From NCBI GenBank assembly GCA_016710075.1, contig JADJLO010000004.1, positions 1 through 19,713 of the forward strand: a stretch of DNA of 19,713 nt. Direction: 5' to 3'. Shown here in pieces: positions 8,442 through 16,562 of this stretch (position 1 is its first letter; the number at the start of each line of letters is the position of its first letter). The notes beneath the pieces are model-generated. The model saw only the letters and a list, made by a program, of their open reading frames with translations, had not been told where the DNA came from and ran no database searches. Position numbers and translations under genes: made by a program. The stretch is from Acidobacteriota bacterium. GTDB lineage: Bacteria; Acidobacteriota; Blastocatellia; RBC074.

Positions 8442-11400
8442 TCAAATAAACATTCTGGTCACGCCTGATTTGATGGCTGAGATGCCTGCGCGTGCCCTGG
8501 CGAAGAAGCTGAAATTTTCGAGTCCTGAGAAGAGCGAATAAGCGACAGGGGTTACAAGCAGGGTCAGTAGCAGGCAGAGCGTCTGGCCGCCGATGATAGT
8601 GACGGCGATTGCCGAGCGTTGAGCCGCGCCGGCGCCGATGCCGATAGCCGTCGGGATCAACCCGGCGATGATCGAAAAGGTGGTCATCAGAATCGGTCGG
8701 AGCCTGACGTGATTGGCGGTAACGATCGCATCTTGGAGCTCAAATCCTTCTCTTCTAAGTTGATTGGTGTAGTCGATCTGCAGGATGGCGTTCTTCTTGA
8801 CGATGCCTAGCAGCAGCAGGACTCCAAGGGCGCTCCAAAGATTCAGGGTGCGGCCGGTCGCCCAGAGCGAAAAGAGTGCGAATGGGATCGAGAGCGGCAA
8901 CGAAAGCATGATGATGAACGGATAGAGCAGGCTTTCAAACTGCGCAGCCAGAACCATGTACATGAAGATCGAGGCAAGCAGGAAGGTCAGAATCAGGTTT
9001 GCCGTAGTCTCTTCGAGAACCTTGACCTGCCCGAAGAACTGGAATTTATACCCTTCAGGCAATGTGACTTTGCCGATGGCATCGGAGCTCTCTCTGGCGC
9101 CTTCATCGAGGGAGACTCCGGGTTTGAGATTTGAATTCAATCCAACCTGAAACTGGCGGTTGAGTCGTTCGATGCGCGCCGGGCCAGTGCCACGCGAAAT
9201 GTTAGCCAGATTATCGAGTCTGGTCTGTCCGAGCTTTGATGAAGGAACCATCAGCCTGGCGAGCATGTCAGGATTGTTTCGCTGCTCGGGCAGTAGCTGC
9301 ATAGTGACTTTGTACTGCTCATCGCCTTCCTTGTATGTCGAGATCTCATCGTCGCCCGAGAACATAAGCCTGACGGCAGTGGCGACATCGATGACTCTGA
9401 CACCAAGATCCGAAGCTTTCTGACGGTCGACCCTGACCTGGTATTCCGGGTTATTAAGGTTCAATCCGGGCTCGACATCGACCAGACCGGGCTTCTTCTT
9501 CATCTCTTCGGTGCACAGTTTGGCAAGTTCAACGACCTTGTTGAAATCCTGGCCCAGCAGGCTGCCTCTGATCGGATAGAACTGCGCTTCGCCTCCTCCG
9601 CCCAGCGCCGACGGGATATTCACCCTGTAGCGCAGATCCTTGTATTTCATCAGTATGTTCCTGATCTGGCCCGCAATCTCGACATTGGTCTCTTTGCGTT
9701 TTGAAGCATCGATCAGTTTGATGTATATGTGAGAATGGTTCATTCGCCCTTCAGGAGGCACCTGAGGCACGACGAAGTCGACTCCCTTGACCTCGCTCTT
9801 CATTCGCTCCGACATTTCCTCAATGGCTGTTGAGGTGGCCACGAGCGATGTCCCTTCGGGAGTATCGAGCGAAACCATCAACTCGCTCTGGTCGTCGGGT
9901 GGAATCCAGTCGCGACCAATCGAGTTTGAAAGCGGGAAGGTTGTTGCAAAGACTGCAAGGCAGATGATCACGAAGATTGCTCTATGCTTGAGAGACCATT
10001 CGAGCATCCAGCCGTAGGCGCGATCGAGGATGATGAAAAACTTCGACTCTTTGGAGGCGTGATGCTCGTGAGTCTTGTCCTGCTTCTCGCCTTTTTCATC
10101 ATCGGATCGGCTCTTCAAGAGGCGCGAGCTGAGCATCGGCGTCAGCGTGAATGAGACCAGCAGCGAAACGATGATCGAGAAGGCCATGGTCCAGCCGAAT
10201 TGATAGACGTAGCGTCGGGCATAGCCCGTCATAAAGGCTATCGGGACGAAGATGATTACCAGCGACAGCGTAGTGGCCATGACGGCAAGGGCAATCTCTT
10301 TGGTTCCGTCGATCGCCGCGCGGAATGGAGTATAGCCTTTCTCTTCGACATACCTGTAGATGTTTTCGAGCACCACGATTGCGTCATCGATTACGATTCC
10401 CACTGCCAGAGTCAACGCCAGCAGCGTCATGTTGTTGAGCGTGAAATCGAGCGCCTTCATGAGGGTGAATGTCGCAATAATCGAAGTGGGAATGGCCACG
10501 GATGCGATGATCACCGAGCGCAGATTGCGGATGAAGATCCAGACGATGAGGCTTGCAAGCAGGCTTCCCAGCAGCAGGTGTTCCTGAAGTGAATCTATTG
10601 AAGCCCGGATGAAGACCGATTGATCCCTGGTGATGCGAAGCGTAAACCCGGTTGGCAGCTCTTTCTCGATGTCCGAGAGTTTCTTTCTGACGGCGTCAAT
10701 GATCTTGACGGTGTTGGTGCCTGACTGTCGCCGGACTTCCATCAGGACGGCCGGCTTCTTATCCAACGAAGCGTATGTGCGAGGCTCCTCAATATCGTCC
10801 TCGACCTTGCCGATGTCCCTGAGTCGTATCGGAGAACCTGCGTTGTTTCTGACGATGATGTCGCTGAACTGAGATGAGGCATCGATGCGGCCCATCGTTC
10901 GAACGCCGAGCTCGCTTGCGCCTCTGATGATGCGACCTCCTGGAGATTCCACGTTCTCCTCGCGAATCGCTCTTGAGACTTCATTGATGGTGATGCCGTA
11001 TGCGCTGAGTTTTTCGGCGTCGATGTAGATTCGAATCTGCCGCTCGCGGCCGCCGCTCATCGAAACTTCCCCCACTCCATCGACGGTTTCAAGGATGCGG
11101 CGGATCGACTTGTCGGCAATCTCGGTCGTCTCTCTCAGGTTGCGATCGCTGGCGACCGCGATCGTCATCACCGGCTCTGAATCCGGATCGGCTTTCTGAA
11201 TTACCGGCGGGATGACGTTCTGCGGCAGGCTTCTCATCGCTCCGGCAACTTTTTCGCGAACGTCCTGTGCCGCATCTTCAATATTGCGTTCGAGAATAAA
11301 CTGCACGGTGATCGTCGCCACGCCTTCTGTCGTGCGAACGCGCAGCTCGTCGATGCCGCTGATGGTCGAAAGCGCATCTTCAATCGGAAGGACAACCTGT

Positions 11401-11582
11401 GTCACCATCTCTTCCGGCGACGCCCCCGGCAGCCTGACATTGACGAAGACCGTCGCAGGATCCGCCTTGGGAAAGAGATCGACTCCAAGATCGCGAAACG
11501 AGAATATCCCCAGCACCACCAGAAAACTGATGAGCATCACCGCAAACACAGGGCGCTTGACACAAACTTCAGCAAGAGTCAT
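8442..11582 (-). CDS. RND efflux pump inner-membrane subunit (AcrB/HAE1-type)
   Basis: This is an intact 1046-residue permease, the normal length for a hydrophobe/amphiphile (HAE1) RND pump driven by the proton gradient. TM1 is at about 11-28. The first TM cluster spans about 335-485 and the second about 860-1020, each after a large periplasmic domain. The proton-relay Asp pair is in TM4 (GIVIDDAIVVLEN, D399-D400), and the matching Lys is in TM10 (GIVKKNAILQIDY, K929-K930). GxSxxTV-type and LPxAxPxE-like periplasmic elements are present (LPGASPEEMVTQVVLPIE). The cytoplasmic loop at about 488-514 is highly charged and contains HEHH. It begins 90 bp after the membrane-fusion-protein gene, and that gap is filled by hairpin copy B. 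No Shine-Dalgarno is seen before ATG 11582. Substrates cannot be read from the sequence. Confidence 0.95.
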   Translation of the reverse strand: MTLAEVCVKRPVFAVMLISFLVVLGIFSFRDLGVDLFPKADPATVFVNVRLPGASPEEMVTQVVLPIEDALSTISGIDELRVRTTEGVATITVQFILERNIEDAAQDVREKVAGAMRSLPQNVIPPVIQKADPDSEPVMTIAVASDRNLRETTEIADKSIRRILETVDGVGEVSMSGGRERQIRIYIDAEKLSAYGITINEVSRAIREENVESPGGRIIRGASELGVRTMGRIDASSQFSDIIVRNNAGSPIRLRDIGKVEDDIEEPRTYASLDKKPAVLMEVRRQSGTNTVKIIDAVRKKLSDIEKELPTGFTLRITRDQSVFIRASIDSLQEHLLLGSLLASLIVWIFIRNLRSVIIASVAIPTSIIATFTLMKALDFTLNNMTLLALTLAVGIVIDDAIVVLENIYRYVEEKGYTPFRAAIDGTKEIALAVMATTLSLVIIFVPIAFMTGYARRYVYQFGWTMAFSIIVSLLVSFTLTPMLSSRLLKSRSDDEKGEKQDKTHEHHASKESKFFIILDRAYGWMLEWSLKHRAIFVIICLAVFATTFPLSNSIGRDWIPPDDQSELMVSLDTPEGTSLVATSTAIEEMSERMKSEVKGVDFVVPQVPPEGRMNHSHIYIKLIDASKRKETNVEIAGQIRNILMKYKDLRYRVNIPSALGGGGEAQFYPIRGSLLGQDFNKVVELAKLCTEEMKKKPGLVDVEPGLNLNNPEYQVRVDRQKASDLGVRVIDVATAVRLMFSGDDEISTYKEGDEQYKVTMQLLPEQRNNPDMLARLMVPSSKLGQTRLDNLANISRGTGPARIERLNRQFQVGLNSNLKPGVSLDEGARESSDAIGKVTLPEGYKFQFFGQVKVLEETTANLILTFLLASIFMYMVLAAQFESLLYPFIIMLSLPLSIPFALFSLWATGRTLNLWSALGVLLLLGIVKKNAILQIDYTNQLRREGFELQDAIVTANHVRLRPILMTTFSIIAGLIPTAIGIGAGAAQRSAIAVTIIGGQTLCLLLTLLVTPVAYSLFSGLENFSFFARARAGISAIKSGVTRMFI

Positions 11583-11593
11583 TGATAAAACAA

Positions 11594-11662
11594 ATTACGA
11601 AACAGAAGAAATAAGAATAAAGGAATATCATCTGAGGATAATATTTTGGTCTGTTTCGTAAT
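11594..11662. repeat. 9-bp-periodic hairpin, copy B, between the fusion-protein and pump genes
   Basis: The outer arms are a perfect 13-bp inverted repeat: ATTACGAAACAGA at 11594-11606 and TCTGTTTCGTAAT at 11650-11662. The units keep the 9-bp register (CGAAACAGA 11598, AGAAATAAG 11607; TTTGGTCTG 11645, TTTCGTAAT 11654). The interior is A/T-rich. It sits 11 bases upstream of the pump start codon, inside the transcription unit, with no Shine-Dalgarno between. It may tune pump expression relative to the fusion protein (inference). Confidence 0.8.
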
Positions 11663-11671
11663 CTTCTCCCC

Positions 11672-12887
11672 TCATTTTACGATCTCTATTTCCATTCCAT
11701 CTTTCAACATCTGACCGGGCGCGGGAATTGCGATCCGTTCGTCGGGCTGGAGTCCTTCGATGATTTCAAGGCGGTCGCCTAATCGATCGCCGAGTTTGAC
11801 TTCGCGTTCCTTGATTCTGTTTCCCTGGACCACAAAAACCTTGTAGGTTCCGAAAAGATAGACAGTCGCGTTCGCCGGGATGGTAATGATCGAATCAATC
11901 TTGTTCGATTCGATCACGGCCTTGACGAAAGAGCCGGGTTTGAGCTCGCCGCTGTGATTTGCGACGAGAGCTTCGATCTCGAAAGTACGGTTCTTTTCAT
12001 CCACGGAAGGATTGATGCGCGAGATTTTTCCGGTGAATACGCGCCCCGGGTAAGCTTCAATGTTGAGTTTGACTTCGTAGCCAACCCTGACCCAGGGAGA
12101 CATCTTTTCGGGGACATTGAGTCTGACACGCAGCGGATCGATATTGACGATAGTCATGACCGGGGTCTGCAATCTGAGAAACTGCCCGGCGGTAACGCTG
12201 CGCTCCTTGACGCTGCCGGCAAATGGCGCCCGAATCTGAGTATCTCGCAGTCGCTTGTTTGCAAGGTTGAGCGTTGCCTGAGTCTGTAGCATCGATGCCC
12301 CTCAGATTCTCGACCTGCTGAACGGCAAGATCGTAAGTCGCCTTTGCGGCCTTGTAGCGGGCCTCGGCTTCGTCAAATTGCTGACGCGGAATGACGCCGG
12401 TTTCAAGCAGGCTCTCGGCCCTTTTGAATTTCTGTTCGGCGTCGGCGAGATCAGCCGCTGCTTTTTTGACTTCCGCGGCCTGCCTGACATCTTTCAGTTC
12501 AGTTTCATTTTCACGCAGGCCGAGCCTTGCTCTTGCCTGGGCCAGCACTGCGCGCTGCTGCTCGACGGTCAGTTCAAACTCTATCGGGACAACGCGGGCC
12601 AGAACCTGCCCCTTGCTGACGCGGTCGCCGACATCGACCAGCACCTGATCGACGCGGCCTTCAATTTCCGAACTGACAGTGACTTCATCCAGGGCAAACA
12701 GCGAGCCAACCGCTTCGACGTTTCGTCGCTGCTGCTGTCGCTCTATGCCGACGACTTCAATCTTCGCCTTCGGCGCCGCAACCTGCGCCTTCGAGACCGA
12801 TTCATTGCCTGGCGAATCCTGGCGGCAGGAGGCGATCAATATACAAAACGAAAGAAAAGTTAGGCAAAAATAAGTTCTATTTCTCAA
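11672..12887 (-). CDS. RND membrane-fusion protein (periplasmic adaptor lipoprotein), one frameshift
   Basis: This adaptor would link the RND pump to an outer-membrane channel. The N-terminus is a lipoprotein signal with lipobox IASC (FLSFCILIASC). A lipoyl half-motif follows (VTVSSEIEGRVDQVLVDVGD). A coiled-coil hairpin covers about residues 95-200 (ELTVEQQRAVLAQARARL, AEQKFKRAESLLETGVI). The second lipoyl half is TQIRAPFAGSVKERSVTAGQ, followed by beta-barrel and membrane-proximal domains. The frame changes near 12295 in a GGGG run; removing one G joins LRAS-MLQTQATLNLA. The only in-frame start before the signal peptide is TTG 12887, because a TGA lies upstream in that frame. It follows the diheme protein gene by 31 bp and precedes the pump by 89 bp. 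Confidence 0.9.
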
Positions 12888-12918
12888 GATGTTATCGGTT
12901 TCTCACTCTCAGCTTAGT

Positions 12919-14286
12919 TCAATATCCTCTCCTCAGATCTTCGTTGAGCGAATCGAGGAAAGCGGATAAGGGTTTGAAATCAGCCTTTGAGATTCTGATT
13001 TTCAGCAATTCTTCGTCGGCCTGACGGATGCGCGACTCGCGGGCCATTTCACTGATCAGTCTCATCTCTTCCAGAATCTCGTCAAACTTGTGATACAGAC
13101 CGTCGTGAAAATAGGGCTGCGTATGAGCCAGGTTTCGCAGGGTTGGAGTCTTGAAAGTCCCGATCATTCTGCGCAGGAATGCGTCATCGGTTTCACCCGC
13201 GCGGCGAAGAGGCGATTGCTTGAGATCCACGAAATTCCAGTGGCCCAGATCGACCAGTGCCGGATTCGATGGAGATGGTATCTCCCTGAACTGCGAGGAT
13301 GGACGAACAGTTGTCGAGGCATCTGGGATGACCAGGGCTGCGAATCTGCCTTCTCCATGAAGCTTGTCGTATTCGCGCTGGCTGATGCCTTTGTTGTGGA
13401 ATGAGTGATCGGTGAAATTCGGAGGCGCGTGACAGGCGACACAGTTGCCGGTCGAGTTCTCGCCTTCGGTTCTCAGAAAGATTTTCAGCCCGTCGAGTTC
13501 TGTCTGACCAAACCCGGGGATGAATTTGAGCGTTTTGTTCTGTTCAAGTCGGGTCAGCCTTGCAATCGTCTTTTGACCGAAAGCAGGGCCGTCTTCACCG
13601 GCAGCAGGACTCGCATCAAGGCCGTTCAAGAGGGCGAATTTATCGTAGGCGGAATCTTTTCTGGTCTTGAGCGTTCTGGTGAATTCGGCTATGGCTTTCG
13701 CCACTAAAACGAGAGCCCTGTCGCGATCGATCTTTTCCAGATCGACGTTGAATGTTTTTCGAAACTCTTCGCGATAAGTGCCGGCGGCTCCGGGACCTTC
13801 GGCTCTGTCATTGATCAGGACCTTTAAAACATGGTCGAAGGCGGCCGGCTCCTCGCCGGGAAGCCAACCCATCGGTCTTCCCGAGAGTGTGCCTTTGACA
13901 AGGGCTTCGAGCGACGGGAACTCGCCGTCATAATGCAATCTTTCCATCTCGCCGACATCGAAGAGCGTCGGTGAATTCCTCAGCTCCAGACGCCTTGGAT
14001 CATGAATTCGCGAAGATACCCAACTGCGATTGAAGAAATCGGCGTAGGCCCTCAATCCCTGTGGATCTTCGTCGAGCAGATGGCAGGTGCTGCAACTTGC
14101 AGGAAGGTCTCCTTTGGGCGTGGAAAAACGATCATCCCGAAAGAGCCTCTCCCCAAGGCGGACTATTGCAGGGCGATCTTTCTTCTCCGCGATATTCCTT
14201 CCTTCAACCGGTCTTATGATTAATCGATCGGATAGAATGATTGCCGGAATAATCAGGAAAATAAAAAGGATTGCCTTCTTGAGCAT
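12919..14286 (-). CDS. Diheme cytochrome c peroxidase / MauG-like protein
   Basis: This is an intact 455-residue protein with an N-terminal signal or anchor (KAILFIFLIIPAIILSD). It has two c-type heme sites, CSTCH at residues 65-69 and CVACH at 282-286. The C-terminal family signature is FKTPTLRNLAHTQPYFHDG. This matches the di-heme cytochrome c peroxidase / MauG superfamily, whose members reduce peroxides or carry out long-range oxidations in the periplasm. Other landmarks are LRNSPTLFDVGE and LIGxxLFxDxR-like sequence near 44-54. ATG 14286 is preceded by GAGAGG seven bases upstream. The next gene starts 31 bp downstream. A strong palindrome lies just upstream. Peroxidase and MauG-type activity cannot be told apart from sequence alone. 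Confidence 0.9.
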   Translation of the reverse strand: MLKKAILFIFLIIPAIILSDRLIIRPVEGRNIAEKKDRPAIVRLGERLFRDDRFSTPKGDLPASCSTCHLLDEDPQGLRAYADFFNRSWVSSRIHDPRRLELRNSPTLFDVGEMERLHYDGEFPSLEALVKGTLSGRPMGWLPGEEPAAFDHVLKVLINDRAEGPGAAGTYREEFRKTFNVDLEKIDRDRALVLVAKAIAEFTRTLKTRKDSAYDKFALLNGLDASPAAGEDGPAFGQKTIARLTRLEQNKTLKFIPGFGQTELDGLKIFLRTEGENSTGNCVACHAPPNFTDHSFHNKGISQREYDKLHGEGRFAALVIPDASTTVRPSSQFREIPSPSNPALVDLGHWNFVDLKQSPLRRAGETDDAFLRRMIGTFKTPTLRNLAHTQPYFHDGLYHKFDEILEEMRLISEMARESRIRQADEELLKIRISKADFKPLSAFLDSLNEDLRRGY

Positions 14287-14316
14287 TAACAGCCTCTCGG
14301 GTATTTAGTTCGATTT

Positions 14317-14363
14317 CAAACGAATCAGCGTTCAATCCCGAGGATCGAACGCTGATTCGTTTG
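14317..14363. repeat. Long intergenic palindrome, 22-bp arms, 3-base loop
   Basis: The left arm is 14317-14338 and the right arm 14342-14363, with loop CGA. The outer 17 bp pair perfectly (CAAACGAATCAGCGTTC with its complement) and one mismatch occurs nearer the loop. It lies 20 bp after the end of the secreted-protein gene and 31 bp before the diheme gene start. No T-run follows in the direction of transcription, so it is not a classical intrinsic terminator. It could stabilise mRNA ends, attenuate, or bind a protein. Its sequence is not the 9-bp-repeat type. Confidence 0.8.
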
Positions 14364-14382
14364 ATGCCGATTGATCGACTGA

Positions 14383-15351
14383 TTATTTGGCCATTTCCCT
14401 GCTGTAGACGGCACTTCCCAGACGGACGAACGGTCCATTGTCTTCAGAAAGTTCCTCAGTGACAGTGAATGAGTGGGCGGAAACCACTGAGAGCGTGCGC
14501 TTCAGTTTGAGGTTCTGCCCCTTGATCTTGACCGGATCGATCGTGAAGCGAATCGAGATCGGGCTGGTCCAATCGCCTTTGGCGTTGATGGTTGCGCCAC
14601 TCGAAAGCTTCTCGACCCAGGTCATCATCTTTGTGGCTTCATCGAAGGTGATCATCCAGGTCTCTTTGTAGGCGCCGGCGTCGTTGGTTCCCTGAACTGC
14701 GGCATCGGCGGACTTGCCGTCCGCTTTCTTTGAAATCGTGACGGTGCCCTGTCGCGGAGCCGCCCAGAGACCGCTCTCGCGTCCCAGGTATTTGAAGTTC
14801 CATTTGCCGGCGAAATATTCGAGCGACTGTTTCTGCTGCGGCTGCTCGACGTTGGCTCTCTGCTGGCGCTGTTGACCGCCTGCTGCGCCTCCGGCTGCTC
14901 CCTGCTGGCCGCCTGCCGCAGCGCCAGCCGGCGCCGCCGCGGTCAATGCACCTTCGGTGTCAGCGCTGACGCGTTTGAGATCGATATCGAGAGCCATGCT
15001 CTGGCCGCCGAAATCCAGCGATCCCTGCCCCTTGAGCGTCTCGCCATCGAGCTTGAATGAATAGTTGATCGTGATCACAGCCTGGGGGGTTTCCAGATCC
15101 GCCTTGGCGGTCACAGTGCTGCCGTCAAGCTTTACGTCCTTGAGCTCGACTTCAGTCCCGGGTCGCAATCCCATCGATCTGCCCGTGTAACCTTCACCAT
15201 TTTTCTTGAAGATCATGACTGTCGGCCTTTCACCCTGCGGTGACGCAAGCTTCCCTTCCCATCTTCCCGACAACTTGTCCTGAGCACCGGCAAGCCCGGT
15301 CAATGTCACTAAAAGCAAAAAAATAGCTGGTACGACTAGTTTACGTCGCAT
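14383..15351 (-). CDS. Secreted two-domain beta-rich protein with Ala/Gly/Gln linker, function unknown
   Basis: This is an intact 322-residue exported protein. The signal peptide RKLVVPAIFLLLVTLTGLAGA ends near residue 24. Residues of about 25-130 form a beta-rich module (LSGRWEGKLASPQG, NYSFKLDGETLKGQGSLDF), like small lipocalin-style domains that start with a GxW strand. Residues 137-175 are a low-complexity Ala/Gly/Gln linker (PAGAAAGGQQGAAGGAAGGQ). Residues of about 176-322 form a second beta module, also beginning with a GxW motif (FAGKWNFKYLG, TWMITFDEATKMMTWVEKL). There are no catalytic residues that I can identify. ATG 15351 is chosen over ATG 15369 because GGAGG lies eight bases before it, inside the longer reading. 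A candidate promoter lies upstream and a palindrome follows the stop. Confidence 0.85.
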   Translation of the reverse strand: MRRKLVVPAIFLLLVTLTGLAGAQDKLSGRWEGKLASPQGERPTVMIFKKNGEGYTGRSMGLRPGTEVELKDVKLDGSTVTAKADLETPQAVITINYSFKLDGETLKGQGSLDFGGQSMALDIDLKRVSADTEGALTAAAPAGAAAGGQQGAAGGAAGGQQRQQRANVEQPQQKQSLEYFAGKWNFKYLGRESGLWAAPRQGTVTISKKADGKSADAAVQGTNDAGAYKETWMITFDEATKMMTWVEKLSSGATINAKGDWTSPISIRFTIDPVKIKGQNLKLKRTLSVVSAHSFTVTEELSEDNGPFVRLGSAVYSREMAK

Positions 15352-15381
15352 CGATTTATCCTCCATCATTTAATTTAAAAG

Positions 15382-15409
15382 AATATATGCTGCAAAAAAT
15401 TTCGGTCAG
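15382..15409 (-). promoter_or_regulatory. Candidate sigma70-type promoter for the secreted-protein gene
   Basis: On the minus strand, CTGACC (15409-15404, 4/6 match to -35) and TATATT (15387-15382, 5/6 match to -10) are separated by 16 bases. They stand about 31 bases before ATG 15351, in an A/T-rich 79-bp gap after the VOC gene. This would make the secreted protein the first gene of a downstream unit. Motif match only. Confidence 0.4.
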
Positions 15410-15430
15410 TTACCTGATTGGACTCGCGGG

Positions 15431-16416
15431 TTAAATCTTTTTCGGATGGCCCTCAATCACCTCGATGCGGATCTTGTCGGGGCCTTCGATGAAAGCATAT
15501 TTGATCTTACCGCCGGCGATCGATTTTTCATCTCATCGGTGACCTTGGCCCCGTCCCTTTTCTGAGCTTCTCGAGCCCCTGTTCAAGATTGGCCAGGCTG
15601 ACACCGATATGATCGATCGAATGGCCTTTGGTCGACTCAAGTTCGGTCTTCCCTTTCCATTGATCGGCATAGGCCTTCTTCGAGTATTCAACCGGAAAGA
15701 TGATGATGTTCGTTATCGAGCATAAACGAGGCGCTGGGGCTGATCTGGTGGCCTCTAGAACCTCGGTTCACGAGAGGGATTGCGATTTCGGCGCTTCGCC
15801 CCAAGGTACTTCATACCATTCGGCCGCACCAACCGGATCGGCGCTAAACAGGTGCAGGTGGCCGAAATTATGATGCGCCGCCGTATTGAGCTCTATCAAA
15901 GCCTTGTCCGGACTCTCTACATAGGCGTAATAGAAACTCCCGGGACGGGCATTGGCATTTCCTCCGATGTCGCTGATATCGGTCAGCGGCTCAAAGAATT
16001 TTGTTCCCATTGCGAGCTGTTTTCATAGGTGGCTTCATGTCTTCAGCCCCAGCCGATGTGCCAGATGGCCGAATTGAGGTCCGATACCGGGGCCTGATTG
16101 ACCTTGCTGAATAACAACCACGATTTCTGAGCCCAGACGGCGTCGACCAGCCCTTCGAATCTGGCTTTCTCGGAGTCGAACTTGCTGGTGTAAAATCTAT
16201 CGAAGCGGATCCATCACATTCAGATGAACGTGATGGAAATGCTTTCGTCATCTTGAACTGCGGGCTGAACTGCGGGCTGAGCTGCCGGATTCTGATTGGC
16301 TACGGAGGATTCTGATCCCCTGATGGCACTCACACGACCCGCAATCAGTGCCGGCACAGTCAATCCAACGAAGATAAAGAGGCGATTACCAGAAACGTCT
16401 TGATGTGATTCGACAT
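15431..16416 (-). CDS. Exported or anchored VOC (glyoxalase-like) protein, many frameshifts
   Basis: VOC proteins are paired beta-alpha-beta-beta-beta modules that usually bind a metal and act on small molecules. The N-terminus reads SNHIKTFLVIAS then LFIFVGLTVPALIAGRVSA, a signal or membrane anchor. A PAVQPAVQ linker follows, encoded by a 12-bp tandem repeat near 16258-16285. Module parts are FHHVHLNVMDP, FYTSKFDSEKARFEGLVDAV, NSAIWHIGWG, FYYAYVESPDKALIELNT, HHNFGHLHLFSAD, HSIDHIGVSLANLEQGLEKL and KYAFIEGPDKIRIEVIEGHP, ending in TAA 15433-15431. At least six frame changes occur (near 16395, 16245, 16200, 16045 and 15800, and more below 15780), but no in-frame nonsense change is needed within a segment. 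Possible metal ligands are the HxH/HSIDH histidines and the Glu in RIEVIEG. Substrate unknown. Confidence 0.75.
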
Positions 16417-16476
16417 ATTGATGGCTCTTCAAAGGAAAACAAGCAGGTGCTTGTAATTGTCATGATCGGGCCAATA

Positions 16477-16530
16477 CGAAAATAACGAAACAGACGAAAA
16501 GTCAAAAATGCATTTCCGCTGTTTCGTTAT
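16477..16530. repeat. 9-bp-periodic hairpin, copy C, between amidohydrolase and VOC genes
   Basis: The left arm has three units in exact 9-bp register (CGAAAATAA 16477, CGAAACAGA 16486, CGAAAAGTC 16495). The right arm has two (TTTCCGCTG 16513, TTTCGTTAT 16522). ATAACGAAACAG at 16482-16493 pairs perfectly with CTGTTTCGTTAT at 16519-16530, and pairing continues imperfectly inward. It occupies the 146-bp gap between the amidohydrolase stop and the VOC start. Confidence 0.8.
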
Positions 16531-16562
16531 CTCCGATTCGCCATTATTCGTGCAGTTGACGA

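Noticed and set aside
10200..10592. 130-codon plus-strand reading inside the RND pump gene
   Set aside because: It is antisense to conserved transmembrane segments of an intact pump, has a shadow-like composition, and shows no recognisable domain.
11212..11661. 149-codon plus-strand reading over the start of the pump gene
   Set aside because: It is antisense to the conserved pump N-terminus and runs through hairpin copy B. Ser/Thr/Arg-rich shadow composition.
12378..12863. 161-codon plus-strand reading over the membrane-fusion gene
   Set aside because: It is the complement of a clear lipoyl/coiled-coil adaptor and has no support of its own.
14317..14363. Rho-independent terminator
   Set aside because: The stem is suitable, but no T-run follows on either relevant side, and the next gene starts within 31 bp in the same direction.
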